Source: Aliitabrizicola sp041905595
Lineage (GTDB): Bacteria > Pseudomonadota > Alphaproteobacteria > Rhodobacterales > Rhodobacteraceae
Length of the DNA: 64,000 bases
Direction of reading: 5' to 3'
Assembly: GCA_041905595.1 (NCBI GenBank)
Contig: JAYRKT010000015.1
Coordinates: forward strand, 1-64,000
Made by a program: the position numbers and the translations under genes. The notes under the pieces are model-generated. The model was not told the origin of the DNA. It did not search any database and saw nothing but the letters and a program-made list of their open reading frames with translations. Below, piece by piece: positions 1 through 8,016 of this stretch. Position 1 is the first letter of the stretch; the number at the start of each line of letters is the position of its first letter.

Positions 1-174
1 AGGCTTGATCCACCCGACTTCGGCCGTTTGCGCGACGACAGACACCGCTCGGGGCGAAAAACGCTTGCCCAGCGAGCAAAATCAGGCGATCTTGAAGTCA
101 AGCGGCAGGCCACTTGGGGAATGTCGGATCCCTGTATTCTGCAAGGATACAGCACAGGAAGCATAGGACAAATA

Positions 175-852
175 GTGACCCTAAATGCCATCGCATTCGA
201 CGCCTACGGAACGCTATTCGATGTCTATTCGGTCAGTTCCGAAGCCGAAGACCTTATGCCCGGAAAGGGCGCGAAGCTGGCAACTATCTGGCGCGACAAG
301 CAAATTGAGTATACCCGCCTGCGCAACATGTGCGACAAATACGAAGACTTCTGGCGTGTGACAGGCGACGCGCTTGATTATGCCTGTGCTGCACTTGATG
401 TAGAACTGCCCCTTAGTTCACGAGATCGCCTGCTGGGGAAATACTCCGAGCTTTCGGCCTTTCCCGAGAACGCTGCGCAATTGCAGCGCCTAAAGGACGC
501 CGGGATAACACTTTCGATCTTGTCGAACGGAACACCTCGGATGCTTGATCAAGCCGTGAAAGCCTCTGGGCTTAGTGGATACTTCGAGCATGTCTTGAGC
601 GTCGATTCAGTCAAACGTTTCAAGACAGCGCCGGAAGCTTACCAAATGGGACCAGATACATTTGACTGTGATGCGAGTGAGATACTGTTTGTGTCTTCGA
701 ACTGCTGGGACATTTGTGGAGCGACCTGGTTCGGCTACCGCACCTTCTGGCTCAATCGTCATGGGCTTCCACTCGAACGCCTTGGCGTCAGGCCGCACTG
801 CATTGGCTCGTCGATGCAAGATGCGGCGGACTATGCTCTCGAATTGGTCTAG
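175..852 (+). CDS. Haloacid dehalogenase, type II (L-2-haloacid dehalogenase)
   Basis: HAD-superfamily hydrolase that removes halide from 2-haloalkanoic acids in the cytoplasm. From the GTG at 175 the protein is 225 aa, the usual family length. Visible catalytic set: nucleophile D9 in FDAYGTLFD, R40, the S117-N118 pair in LSNGTP, K150 in KRFKTAPEAY, and FVSSNCWD (S175, N176, D179). These type II hallmarks separate it from generic HAD phosphatases. An in-frame ATG at 28 would add 49 residues with no family match, and an AGGA lies upstream of the GTG, so I prefer 175. A 6-bp inverted repeat (132-137/147-152) precedes the gene. No functional partner is adjacent; downstream is gene debris. Confidence 0.88.
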   Translation: MTLNAIAFDAYGTLFDVYSVSSEAEDLMPGKGAKLATIWRDKQIEYTRLRNMCDKYEDFWRVTGDALDYACAALDVELPLSSRDRLLGKYSELSAFPENAAQLQRLKDAGITLSILSNGTPRMLDQAVKASGLSGYFEHVLSVDSVKRFKTAPEAYQMGPDTFDCDASEILFVSSNCWDICGATWFGYRTFWLNRHGLPLERLGVRPHCIGSSMQDAADYALELV

Positions 853-950
853 GATCAGGATCGGTGCACCCGGCCCGTGTGACTTTGGGACTGCGGATGA
901 GCAATCTACTAGGCTTGTCGCTAAATGGACTTTGGGCTTGATAGGCTGTC

Positions 951-1193
951 TCAGGCGGCGCTCATCGCATAGTTCGGAAACCTATTGATTACCCGAGCCT
1001 TCGCCGTGACCGTGACGTCACCATAGTTGTCACCCGCAGTCTTCCCGACATGACCGCAGATCGCATCCAGCACTCGGTCAGATGATCCCAGTTCCCGTCC
1101 AACTGTCTTGAACCGATGCCTCCAACCGTGGCTTGGGCTTACGCCGGCCGGAACAATCTTGAGAGACCCGAGCCAAGTGCTTTGAAGTCCTCG
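951..1193 (-). pseudogene. C-terminal tail of a phage-type tyrosine recombinase
   Basis: The minus strand reads an open stretch ending in TGA at 951-953 that carries SPSHGWRHRFKT, then LDAICGH and TAGDNYGDVT. These match the HxxR, the GH box and the tyrosine region of tyrosine integrases common in alphaproteobacteria. Upstream the frame meets a TAG at 1194-1196 and no N-terminal or core-binding part remains. It is a relic of an element that once integrated here. Confidence 0.75.
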
Positions 1194-1330
1194 CTACTTC
1201 CGGCCCTGAGCGGACGGTCAGCCTAGCCCCGTGCCGCATAGCCGCATGCTCCGAAGCAGGCACTGGGCATAGCTGCAGCATTCCTGCGCCGCGGACGACT
1301 GCTGTGCGGACGAAGCCGACGCTCAATTGG

Positions 1331-1475
1331 TTAGATAGCGGCCAGCCATGCGCGCGCCAAACTGATGTCCTCATCTAGTGGCGCCCATCCATGCCCACAG
1401 TCGAGGATATGCAGCGTGACGTTTGCTCCAGCCGCTTGAAACTGTGAGGCAAGAAGTGGCGCATCAGAACTTAGT
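1331..1475 (-). pseudogene. C-terminal tail of an alpha/beta hydrolase (esterase-like)
   Basis: A minus-strand frame ending in TAA at 1331-1333 encodes about 47 residues, with SSDAPLLASQFQAAGANV, then LHILDCGHGW and a final ARAWLAAI. This resembles the last third of dienelactone hydrolase/carboxylesterase folds, where the GH supplies the catalytic histidine. The nucleophile elbow and N-terminal part are absent, so this is a fragment. The exact 5' boundary is uncertain because it abuts the next fragment. Confidence 0.5.
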
Positions 1476-1481
1476 ACGTTA

Positions 1482-1805
1482 AAGATCGAAGTTCACTATG
1501 ATCCAGCGATCGTAAAAACGCTTCGCCATAGGCTCCCGCTGCCGCGGCAGCGTATGGACTTCCTGATGCTACTCCCCGGCCGTCAACGCATCGTGATCGA
1601 AGTCGACGGCAAGCACCACTTCTCCGAAGGCGACCTTCCGTCATTGAAGATCTATGCCGATATGGTGTCTGCCGACCGCGAGCTGCGTCTTGCCGGCTAC
1701 GAGGTCTATCGTTTCGGGGCCAATGAGCTGGTTGGCAACGGCGCCGAACCGAAGATTACCGACTTCCTCGACAAACTATTTCGACTGCACCGCATTCGGC
1801 AGTGA
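1482..1805 (+). pseudogene. C-terminal fragment of a nuclease-like protein (EVDGKxH motif)
   Basis: The frame is open from about 1482 without a start; the first ATG is at 1554. It reads PLPRQRMDFLMLLPG, then VIEVDGKHHFSEGD, then ADRELRLAGYEVYRFGANEL and a short helical end. The D...EVDGK spacing resembles a PD-(D/E)xK or very-short-patch-repair-like nuclease fold. I recall this tail from uncharacterised bacterial proteins, some linked to phage defence. The N-terminal domain is missing, so I treat it as a decayed gene; a short protein from 1554 is possible but unlikely. Confidence 0.55.
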
Positions 1806-1914
1806 CACTGGTCCCTGTAGGGTCCGTCGCATCGCCCTTCTCTGCGAGCAGCACCTTTGGCTCGAGGCCTGCGGCAAGTTTCAGAAGTACGGAGTTCCCG
1901 CTCCGAAGAAGAGC

Positions 1915-2530
1915 GTAAGCGGTGCGCCAGCCCCGTGGTTTCGGCTTGATGTGACTTCGGGCATGCCGTCCTGCAACTGAGTTTGCGGGAGGCTTGCCAT
2001 GGAGCACCAAAACGAGCACCGGATGGAGGTGCGTGGGTCGAATGGAGTGTCGCGGATCGAGGTCCTTGATGGCCCGACCGGCCGTCGGCGTTGGCCGGAT
2101 GATCTCAAGGCGCGGATTGTGGCCGAGAGTTTTCAGCCCGGCGCGCGGGTCTGCGATGTTGCGGCGAAGTATGGGCTGATTGCCCGGCACCTTTCGGGAT
2201 GGCGCGCTCAAGCGCGTAAAGGGGAGCTGGTGGTGCCGATCGATGCGGCCCCGGCATTCGTTCCGCTGGTGATCGAGCCATCGATTTCTGATACTGCCGC
2301 TGCCGCGGTGGGCGGCACTGGCGTGATCAGGGTCGAGATTTGTGGCGCAGTTTTGCATGTGGCACCGGACTGCAGCCCGGAGCGCGCGGCGGCCTTGGTG
2401 GCAGCACTGAGGAAGGTGCTGTGATCTTTCCGGATCAGGCCATCAGGATCGTGATCGCAACCAAGCCAGTGGACTTCCGCAAAGGGCACGATGGTCTGGC
2501 GGCCATGGCACATGCAGAGCTGGGTTTTGC
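1915..2530 (+). mobile_element. IS66-family element, left end only
   Basis: Starts with GTAAGC at 1915-1920, the usual IS66 terminal bases, and carries complete tnpA and the first 36 or so codons of tnpB. The rest of tnpB, tnpC (the DDE transposase) and the right end are absent. At 2530/2531 the sequence switches to a helicase gene. This is a deletion derivative that cannot move by itself. Confidence 0.8.
1999..2424 (+). CDS. tnpA: IS66 accessory protein TnpA
   Basis: 141 aa. A central helix-turn-helix (RRRWPDDLKARIVAES, then VCDVAAKYGL) is typical of the IS66 TnpA/Orf1 accessory protein, which binds element ends and helps the TnpC transposase. The ATG follows GGGAGG at good spacing. Its TGA overlaps the GTG of tnpB, the translational coupling normal for IS66. 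Since tnpC is missing the product has no partner here. Confidence 0.88.
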   Translation: MEHQNEHRMEVRGSNGVSRIEVLDGPTGRRRWPDDLKARIVAESFQPGARVCDVAAKYGLIARHLSGWRAQARKGELVVPIDAAPAFVPLVIEPSISDTAAAAVGGTGVIRVEICGAVLHVAPDCSPERAAALVAALRKVL

Positions 2531-2684
2531 GCCTTCACTGCCTATGCGGACACTGCGAACTACCTCTTCGACCAACTCGCCCCGCATTTCGCAAAAGCGC
2601 AGAACGTCCACACGGGTATCGTCACCGGCTCCGGCAACCCCAAGACGACGCTCAAGAAATTCTACGACTTCCAGTCTGTCCTGA
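2421..2684 (+). pseudogene. tnpB: IS66 TnpB, truncated and fused out of frame to helicase DNA
   Basis: Begins with GTG at 2421 overlapping the tnpA stop. MIFPDQAIRIVIATKPVDFR followed by KGHDGLAAM is the conserved IS66 TnpB N-terminus. Homology ends at about codon 37 (2530). The frame then continues through foreign helicase DNA in the wrong phase and stops at 2684. Full TnpB is about 115 aa, so two thirds are lost. Confidence 0.85.
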
Positions 2685-3643
2685 CTCTGTTTTCTCCCCG
2701 CGCCAAGGAGAAGGACAAGATCATGCCGGACGATCCGGCGGAACTGGATATCCTGATCGGCACCGACTGCATATCCGAAGGCCAGAACCTTCAGGACTGC
2801 GACTACCTGATCAATTACGACATCCACTGGAACCCGGTGCGCATCGTCCAGCGCTTTGGGCGGATCGACCGCATCGGATCACCCAACACCCAGATCCAGC
2901 TGTCCAACTACTGGCCCGACATCAGTCTGGACGAGTACATCAACCTCAAGGAGCGGGTCGAAAACCGCATGCACATCGTCGATATGGCGGGCACGGGCGA
3001 GGATAACGTGCTGACCGCCAAAAGCAGCGACGTGGCCTATCGCAAGGATCAGCTTCAGCGCCTCCAGAACGAAGTGATCGAACTGGAAGACGTCAAGACC
3101 GGCATTTCTATCACCGACCTTGGCCTCAACGATTTCCGGATGGACCTGCTCAATTACCTGAAAACCCACGAAGACCTGCCGCGCATGCCCCACGGCCTGC
3201 ACACCGTCATCCCGTCCGACCCGGCACGCGGCCTGCACGCGGGTGTCATTTTTGCGCTGCGCAACATTCATGACAGCGTGAACATCAACCAGATGAACCG
3301 CCTGCACCCCTATTACCTGATCTACATCAGCCAGAACGGGCAGATCATCGCCGACCAGACGCAGGTCAAGCGCCTGCTCGATCTGGTACGCACCGGGTGC
3401 AAGGGGGTTACAGTCCCGATCCGCGACCTTTGCGCCGCCTTCAACGCTGAGACGCAGGATGGGCGCAGGATGGACACCTATTCAACCTTGCTGAACGACG
3501 CCATCCGCTCGATGATCGAGGTGAAGGAGGAGCGCGACCTCGACAGCCTGTTCTCGGGCGGGCACACCACGGCGCTGACTCAGACCATCGCGGGACTGCA
3601 GGATTTCGAACTCATCGCCTTTATCGTGGTCCGCGACCTATGA
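2531..3643 (+). pseudogene. SNF2-type helicase, N-terminally truncated (C-terminal helicase lobe)
   Basis: Open from 2531 in the phase of the downstream protein. It carries helicase motif V (GTDCISEGQNLQ), motif VI (QRFGRIDRIGS) and a long C-terminal region ending FIVVRDL. The RecA1 lobe with Walker A and DEAH is missing because an IS66 remnant replaces the 5' part. The first internal ATG is at 2723, which would leave only half of the second lobe. The stop overlaps the next ATG, so this was the first gene of the defence-like operon. In intact relatives this helicase is expected to be around 1000 aa (family knowledge). As it stands the ATPase cannot work. Confidence 0.85.
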
Positions 3644-4302
3644 CGCTGTACCACTACCCGCCTCAGACGGCACTCAAGCGCGTCATCCCCAAGACCCGCA
3701 TCTATGACGGAGCTGGCGCCAGTACCGCCCTGCGCGACCGCTTCGCGCGCGAGGTGGAACAGATCCTATGGGCGCACAAACTTGCCCCCGAAACCCTGAA
3801 CCTGCCCGCCACCAAAGCCGTGCCGGAAATTCAGGTCATCCACCTGACACCAAAGGGCGGCAGCATCCATGACGATGTCTTGCGCGCGATCGATCGGGCG
3901 ATTCCCTTTCCGCTGATCTTCGAGATCCACCACGGCGCGCAGGTTGAACCCGCCGCCGCCTACAAACGCCCGTCCGAGGCCGAGGCCGGCAAATGGGTGA
4001 TCCACGAACCCCTGCGCGCGCCCCGTACCACCACCCGCGCGCCCCTGCCTGTCGCGGTGAACATGAGGGCGCTTTACGACGGTATGCTGGCCCCCTTCAT
4101 CCCCGTGACGGCTCAGGCGGGCGAGGATGTGGAAACCCGCCTTGCGCGCGCGGCCGCAATCAGGGCAAAAGAGAAAGAAATCAACGCCCTGCAAACCAAG
4201 ATGCAGCGTGAGACACAATTCAACATCAAGCTGACCTTGCATGGCCAACTGGCCAAGGCACAGGCAGAATTCGAGTACTTGAAAAACGGGGGCGCGGGAT
4301 GA
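3640..4302 (+). CDS. DUF4391 domain protein
   Basis: 220 aa, beginning MTLYHYPPQTALKRVIPKT. The N-terminal 150 residues match the DUF4391 family: a mixed alpha/beta region followed by the LIFEI strand and WVIHEPL. The end is a charged helix (RAKEKEINALQTK) likely to form a coiled coil. ATGA overlaps at both ends couple it to the helicase and the methyltransferase. DUF4391 proteins typically sit between an SNF2 helicase and a Mod-type methyltransferase; I infer an adaptor or subunit role, and the biochemical function is unknown. Confidence 0.8.
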   Translation: MTLYHYPPQTALKRVIPKTRIYDGAGASTALRDRFAREVEQILWAHKLAPETLNLPATKAVPEIQVIHLTPKGGSIHDDVLRAIDRAIPFPLIFEIHHGAQVEPAAAYKRPSEAEAGKWVIHEPLRAPRTTTRAPLPVAVNMRALYDGMLAPFIPVTAQAGEDVETRLARAAAIRAKEKEINALQTKMQRETQFNIKLTLHGQLAKAQAEFEYLKNGGAG

Positions 4303-6302
4303 CCGACGACATCGAGAAACTGAAGATGCACAGCCCCGACCTGACGGCGCAGAATGTGGACCGTATCGCAGCCCTGTTCCCTGGTTGCGTGACCGAGGCC
4401 AAGGGGCCAGACGGCACGCTGCGGCGGATGATCGATTTCGACCAGCTGCGGCAGGAACTGTCAGACGGCATCGTGGATGGCCCGCAAGAGCGGTATCATC
4501 TGGACTGGCCAGGCAAGCGGCAAGCGCTGATCACGGCCAATGCACCGATTGCGAAGACCCTTCGGCCCGCGCGGGAGGAGTCGGTGGATTTCGACACCAC
4601 CCGCAACCTGTTCATCGAAGGCGATAATCTTGAGGCACTGAAGCTGCTGCAAGAGACGTATTTGGGCAAGGTCAAGATGATCTATATCGACCCGCCGTAT
4701 AACAGAAAGAAAGGTGAGAACCTAGTCTACCGCGATGATTTCGTCGGAAACACCTACGAGTTTTTGAACTCGACCAACCAAGTTGACGATTCGGGAAATC
4801 GACTTGTTGCAAATACAGACGCAAACGGGAGATTTCATTCGGATTGGCTTTCCATGATGTATCAGCGTCTTCGGCTTTGCAAAAACATTCTGTCGAACGA
4901 TGGCGTTGTACTAATCTCAATCGACGACAACGAAACAGCTACGACACTCCAGATATGTCATGAAATTTTTGGCGAGAGCAACTTTGTTGGGACTATTATT
5001 TGGAAGAATGCAACTGACAACAACCCTACTAACGTCGCGGTAGAGCACGAGAGCATACATGTATTTGCCAAAAGCAAAGATCGCTTGGAAGGGGTTTGGC
5101 GTAGCTCGGTCTCAGCAATCAAAGACATTCTCAAGAATGTGGGCGACGATCTGATCTCCCAGCATGAAGACATCGAGGCACTGCAAGATGCATACGCTGC
5201 TTGGTTCAGGGATAATAAATCACAGCTTGGTCCTCTTGATAGATACAAGTACATTGACTTTGGGGGCGTCTACACCGGTAGCCAAAGTGTTCATAACCCT
5301 GGCAAAGAAGGCTATAGATATGACGTCCTGCACCCTTCCACGAAGAAGCCGTGCAAGGAACCCTTAATGGGGTACCGATTCCCAAAGGAGACAATGGACA
5401 ATCTTCTTGCACAGAAGAGAATACTCTTTGGCGATGATGAGAACAAGATCATCGAGCTCAAGGTCTATGCGTCTGAGTACGCAGATAAACTTTCTAGCGT
5501 GTTTGATCTAGACGGGAGGACGGGGCCATATGATTTAAAGTCGCTATTTCCGGAGGGGAAAAAAGTCTTCTCAAACCCCAAACCTGTCTTATTGCTCGAG
5601 CGACTGGTTTCGTTCACAAGTGGACCAGAAGATATTTGTGTCGATCTTTTTGCTGGATCGTCAACACTCGCACACTCGCTACTCAACCTTGGCAAAAATG
5701 AAGGATCGCGCCGGAAGTTTATTTCAATTCAGTATCCTGAGGATATCAAGCAAGACACAAAAGATGGCAAAGAGGCATATCAATTCTGTCAAGCGGCTGG
5801 CTTAAGGCCAACAATTGCCGAAATCTCCAAAGAACGCATCCGCCGCGCGGGGGCGAAAATCCTCGAAGGGGAGTGTCACCCCGACTGGAACCGCGATGTG
5901 GGCTTTCGCGTGCTGAAAGTTGACAGCTCGAACATGGCCGATGTCTACTACACTCCCGACGCCACCACACAGGCCGACCTGCTGTTGCGCGTGGACAACA
6001 TCAAACAGGGCCGCACGGCTGAAGACCTGCTGTTCCAGGTGCTGCTCGACTGGGGCGTTGACCTGACCCTGCCCATCACGCGGGAGACGGTGGAGGGCAA
6101 GACCGTCTTCACCGTCGCCGGCACCGCCCTGATCGCCTGTTTCGACAACGGCGTGGACGAGGCGCTGGTCAAGACGCTGGCCACCCGCAAACCCCTGCGC
6201 GTGGTGTTCAAGGACACCGGCTTCAAGGACGATGCGACCAAGATCAACGTGAAGCAGATCTTCAAATCCCTCTCGCCCGACACCGACGTCAAGGCGATCT
6301 GA
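4299..6302 (+). CDS. Type III Mod-like DNA adenine N6-methyltransferase
   Basis: 667 aa. Catalytic motif IV DPPYN is at residues 131-135 and the SAM-binding motif DLFAGS at 449-454. Motif IV before motif I marks the beta class used by type III Mod subunits. The long segment between them should hold the target-recognition domain. That middle part (about 4690-5820) is clearly AT-richer, with different codon use from both ends, as if exchanged by recombination. Start ATG overlaps the DUF4391 stop (ATGA), and its stop overlaps the next start (TGATG). Expected role: methylate one strand of the host site and supply specificity to the Res-like protein downstream. Confidence 0.92.
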   Translation: MTDDIEKLKMHSPDLTAQNVDRIAALFPGCVTEAKGPDGTLRRMIDFDQLRQELSDGIVDGPQERYHLDWPGKRQALITANAPIAKTLRPAREESVDFDTTRNLFIEGDNLEALKLLQETYLGKVKMIYIDPPYNRKKGENLVYRDDFVGNTYEFLNSTNQVDDSGNRLVANTDANGRFHSDWLSMMYQRLRLCKNILSNDGVVLISIDDNETATTLQICHEIFGESNFVGTIIWKNATDNNPTNVAVEHESIHVFAKSKDRLEGVWRSSVSAIKDILKNVGDDLISQHEDIEALQDAYAAWFRDNKSQLGPLDRYKYIDFGGVYTGSQSVHNPGKEGYRYDVLHPSTKKPCKEPLMGYRFPKETMDNLLAQKRILFGDDENKIIELKVYASEYADKLSSVFDLDGRTGPYDLKSLFPEGKKVFSNPKPVLLLERLVSFTSGPEDICVDLFAGSSTLAHSLLNLGKNEGSRRKFISIQYPEDIKQDTKDGKEAYQFCQAAGLRPTIAEISKERIRRAGAKILEGECHPDWNRDVGFRVLKVDSSNMADVYYTPDATTQADLLLRVDNIKQGRTAEDLLFQVLLDWGVDLTLPITRETVEGKTVFTVAGTALIACFDNGVDEALVKTLATRKPLRVVFKDTGFKDDATKINVKQIFKSLSPDTDVKAI

Positions 6303-7957
6303 TGGACCCAGCCGCGTTGCACCAGAAACTGACAGCCCTGATCGCCACCTGGGAGAACGAGGTGGTCGAGTTCAAGGAGGCGTCGAACGATTACGACACC
6401 GACAGGATCGGGCGCTACTTCTCGGCCCTCGCGAACGAGGCGAACCTGCGCGACGCCGATGCAGGCTGGCTGGTGTTCGGTGTGAACAACAAGACTCGTG
6501 AAGTGGTGGGTACGAATTACCGGCCCGAGCGGGAGCGTCTGGACGGGTTGAAGCACCAGATCGCCCAAGGGGCCGACCCAAGCACAACGTTCCGTCAGAT
6601 CCACGAGGTGGATGTGGACGGCAAGCGGGTTGTCATGCTGGAAATTCCGCCTGCGCCAAGGGGTATTCCCATTGCGTGGCAGGGACAGACCTATGCGCGG
6701 GCGGGTGAAAGCGTGACTGCGCTTGGGTTTGTGAAACAGGACGAAATCCGCAACCAGACCCTGCAGGGCGATTGGAGCGCACAGGTCGTGGACGGCGCCA
6801 CGCTAGACGATCTGGACCCGCAAGCGGTGGAGCGCGCGCGCCGGGACTTTGCGCTGAAACATCAGAACAGGATCGATGCAGACGAGGTGCGCGGCTGGCC
6901 GGTGGCGACCCTTTTGGACCGGGCCAAGGTCACGCAACGCGGACAGGTGACGCGCACCGCGCTGCTGCTCTTGGGCCGTGCAGAGAGTGCCTATCTGCTG
7001 TCACCTCACCCCGCCCAGATCACATGGAAGCTGGTCGGGCAGGAAACGGCCTATGAACATTTTGGGCCACCGTTCCTGCTGTCGACCTCGCAACTGTATC
7101 AACGCATCCGCAACATCCAGCTGCGGCTGTTGCCCGATGACGAGCTGTTGCCGCATGAGGTGTCGAAATACGATCAGAAGGTGGTACTGGAAGCACTGCA
7201 CAACTGCATCGCCCATCAGGACTACCGACAGAACCAGCGGATCATCGTGACCGAGCGGCCAGATCGCTTGGTCTTCGAGAACGCGGGGCATTTCTATGAA
7301 GGGGCGCCGGAAGACTACGTGCGTGGCGACAAGACACCGAGGGGCTATCGGAACCCCTACCTGGTGCAGGCCATGGTCGAGCTGAACATGATCGATCAGA
7401 TGGGCTACGGCATCCAGCGCATGTATGAAATGCAGCGCAGGCGCTACCTCCCGATGCCGGATTATGAAGTGGCAGGGGATGCGGTCGTGATGACCTTGTA
7501 TGGCGGGGTGGTCGATCCGGCCTACACCCGTGTGCTGATGGAGCATGGCGGTCTGAAGCTGGCAGATGTGTTGGCGCTGGACCGGGTGCAGAAGGGGCTC
7601 GAGGTGCCGGACGAGGCGGTCCGAGCGCTTAAGCGCAAGGGATTGATCGAGGGGCGCAAGCCTCGGTATCGCGTGTCATCGGCCGTTGCTGCCGCCTCGG
7701 GGAAGAAAGCGGCCTACATCAAGACTCGGGCCTTCGATGACCAGCACTATGCCGATATGCTGGTGCAGTATTTAAGAGAGTTCGGCACTGCCTCACGAAA
7801 GGACGTTGATGACCTGTTGTGGGACAAGCTGAGCGATGCCTTGGATGAAGCTCAGAGAGCCAACAAAATTGGTAATCTTCTCAGTAGTTTGCGGCGGAAG
7901 GGTGTAATCTTTAACGCCGGTTCGAAGCCTGCCCCGGCCTGGAAGCTGAGCGAATGA
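6302..7957 (+). CDS. AlbA_2 / GHKL-ATPase domain protein (COG2865-like)
   Basis: 551 aa. The N-terminal 130 residues resemble the Schlafen-type AlbA_2 nucleic-acid binding domain (EVVEFKEASNDY, then LANEANLRDADAGWLVFGV). A middle GHKL-type ATPase has the N-box EALHNCIAHQDY with N301 and a GYGIQRMYEMQ segment. The last 150 residues look like winged helices. These proteins are usually annotated as ATP-binding proteins or regulators and are frequent in defence islands. It is embedded between mod and res genes with a one-base overlap upstream and 59 bp downstream, so it is likely part of the same system. Regulator or effector role is undecided. Confidence 0.85.
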   Translation: MDPAALHQKLTALIATWENEVVEFKEASNDYDTDRIGRYFSALANEANLRDADAGWLVFGVNNKTREVVGTNYRPERERLDGLKHQIAQGADPSTTFRQIHEVDVDGKRVVMLEIPPAPRGIPIAWQGQTYARAGESVTALGFVKQDEIRNQTLQGDWSAQVVDGATLDDLDPQAVERARRDFALKHQNRIDADEVRGWPVATLLDRAKVTQRGQVTRTALLLLGRAESAYLLSPHPAQITWKLVGQETAYEHFGPPFLLSTSQLYQRIRNIQLRLLPDDELLPHEVSKYDQKVVLEALHNCIAHQDYRQNQRIIVTERPDRLVFENAGHFYEGAPEDYVRGDKTPRGYRNPYLVQAMVELNMIDQMGYGIQRMYEMQRRRYLPMPDYEVAGDAVVMTLYGGVVDPAYTRVLMEHGGLKLADVLALDRVQKGLEVPDEAVRALKRKGLIEGRKPRYRVSSAVAAASGKKAAYIKTRAFDDQHYADMLVQYLREFGTASRKDVDDLLWDKLSDALDEAQRANKIGNLLSSLRRKGVIFNAGSKPAPAWKLSE

Positions 7958-8016
7958 AAAGGGAACATCATACGAAAGAAACTACGCAAGAAGCGCTCGA
8001 TTAGAAAGCGACAGCC

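Noticed and set aside
28..174. N-terminal extension of the haloacid dehalogenase from ATG 28
   Set aside because: The additional 49 residues are unlike the family, and the GTG at 175 gives the exact usual length with a ribosome site.
1078..1374. 98-aa minus-strand frame across the hydrolase and integrase tails
   Set aside because: Different phase from both recognisable tails and no similarity to a family.
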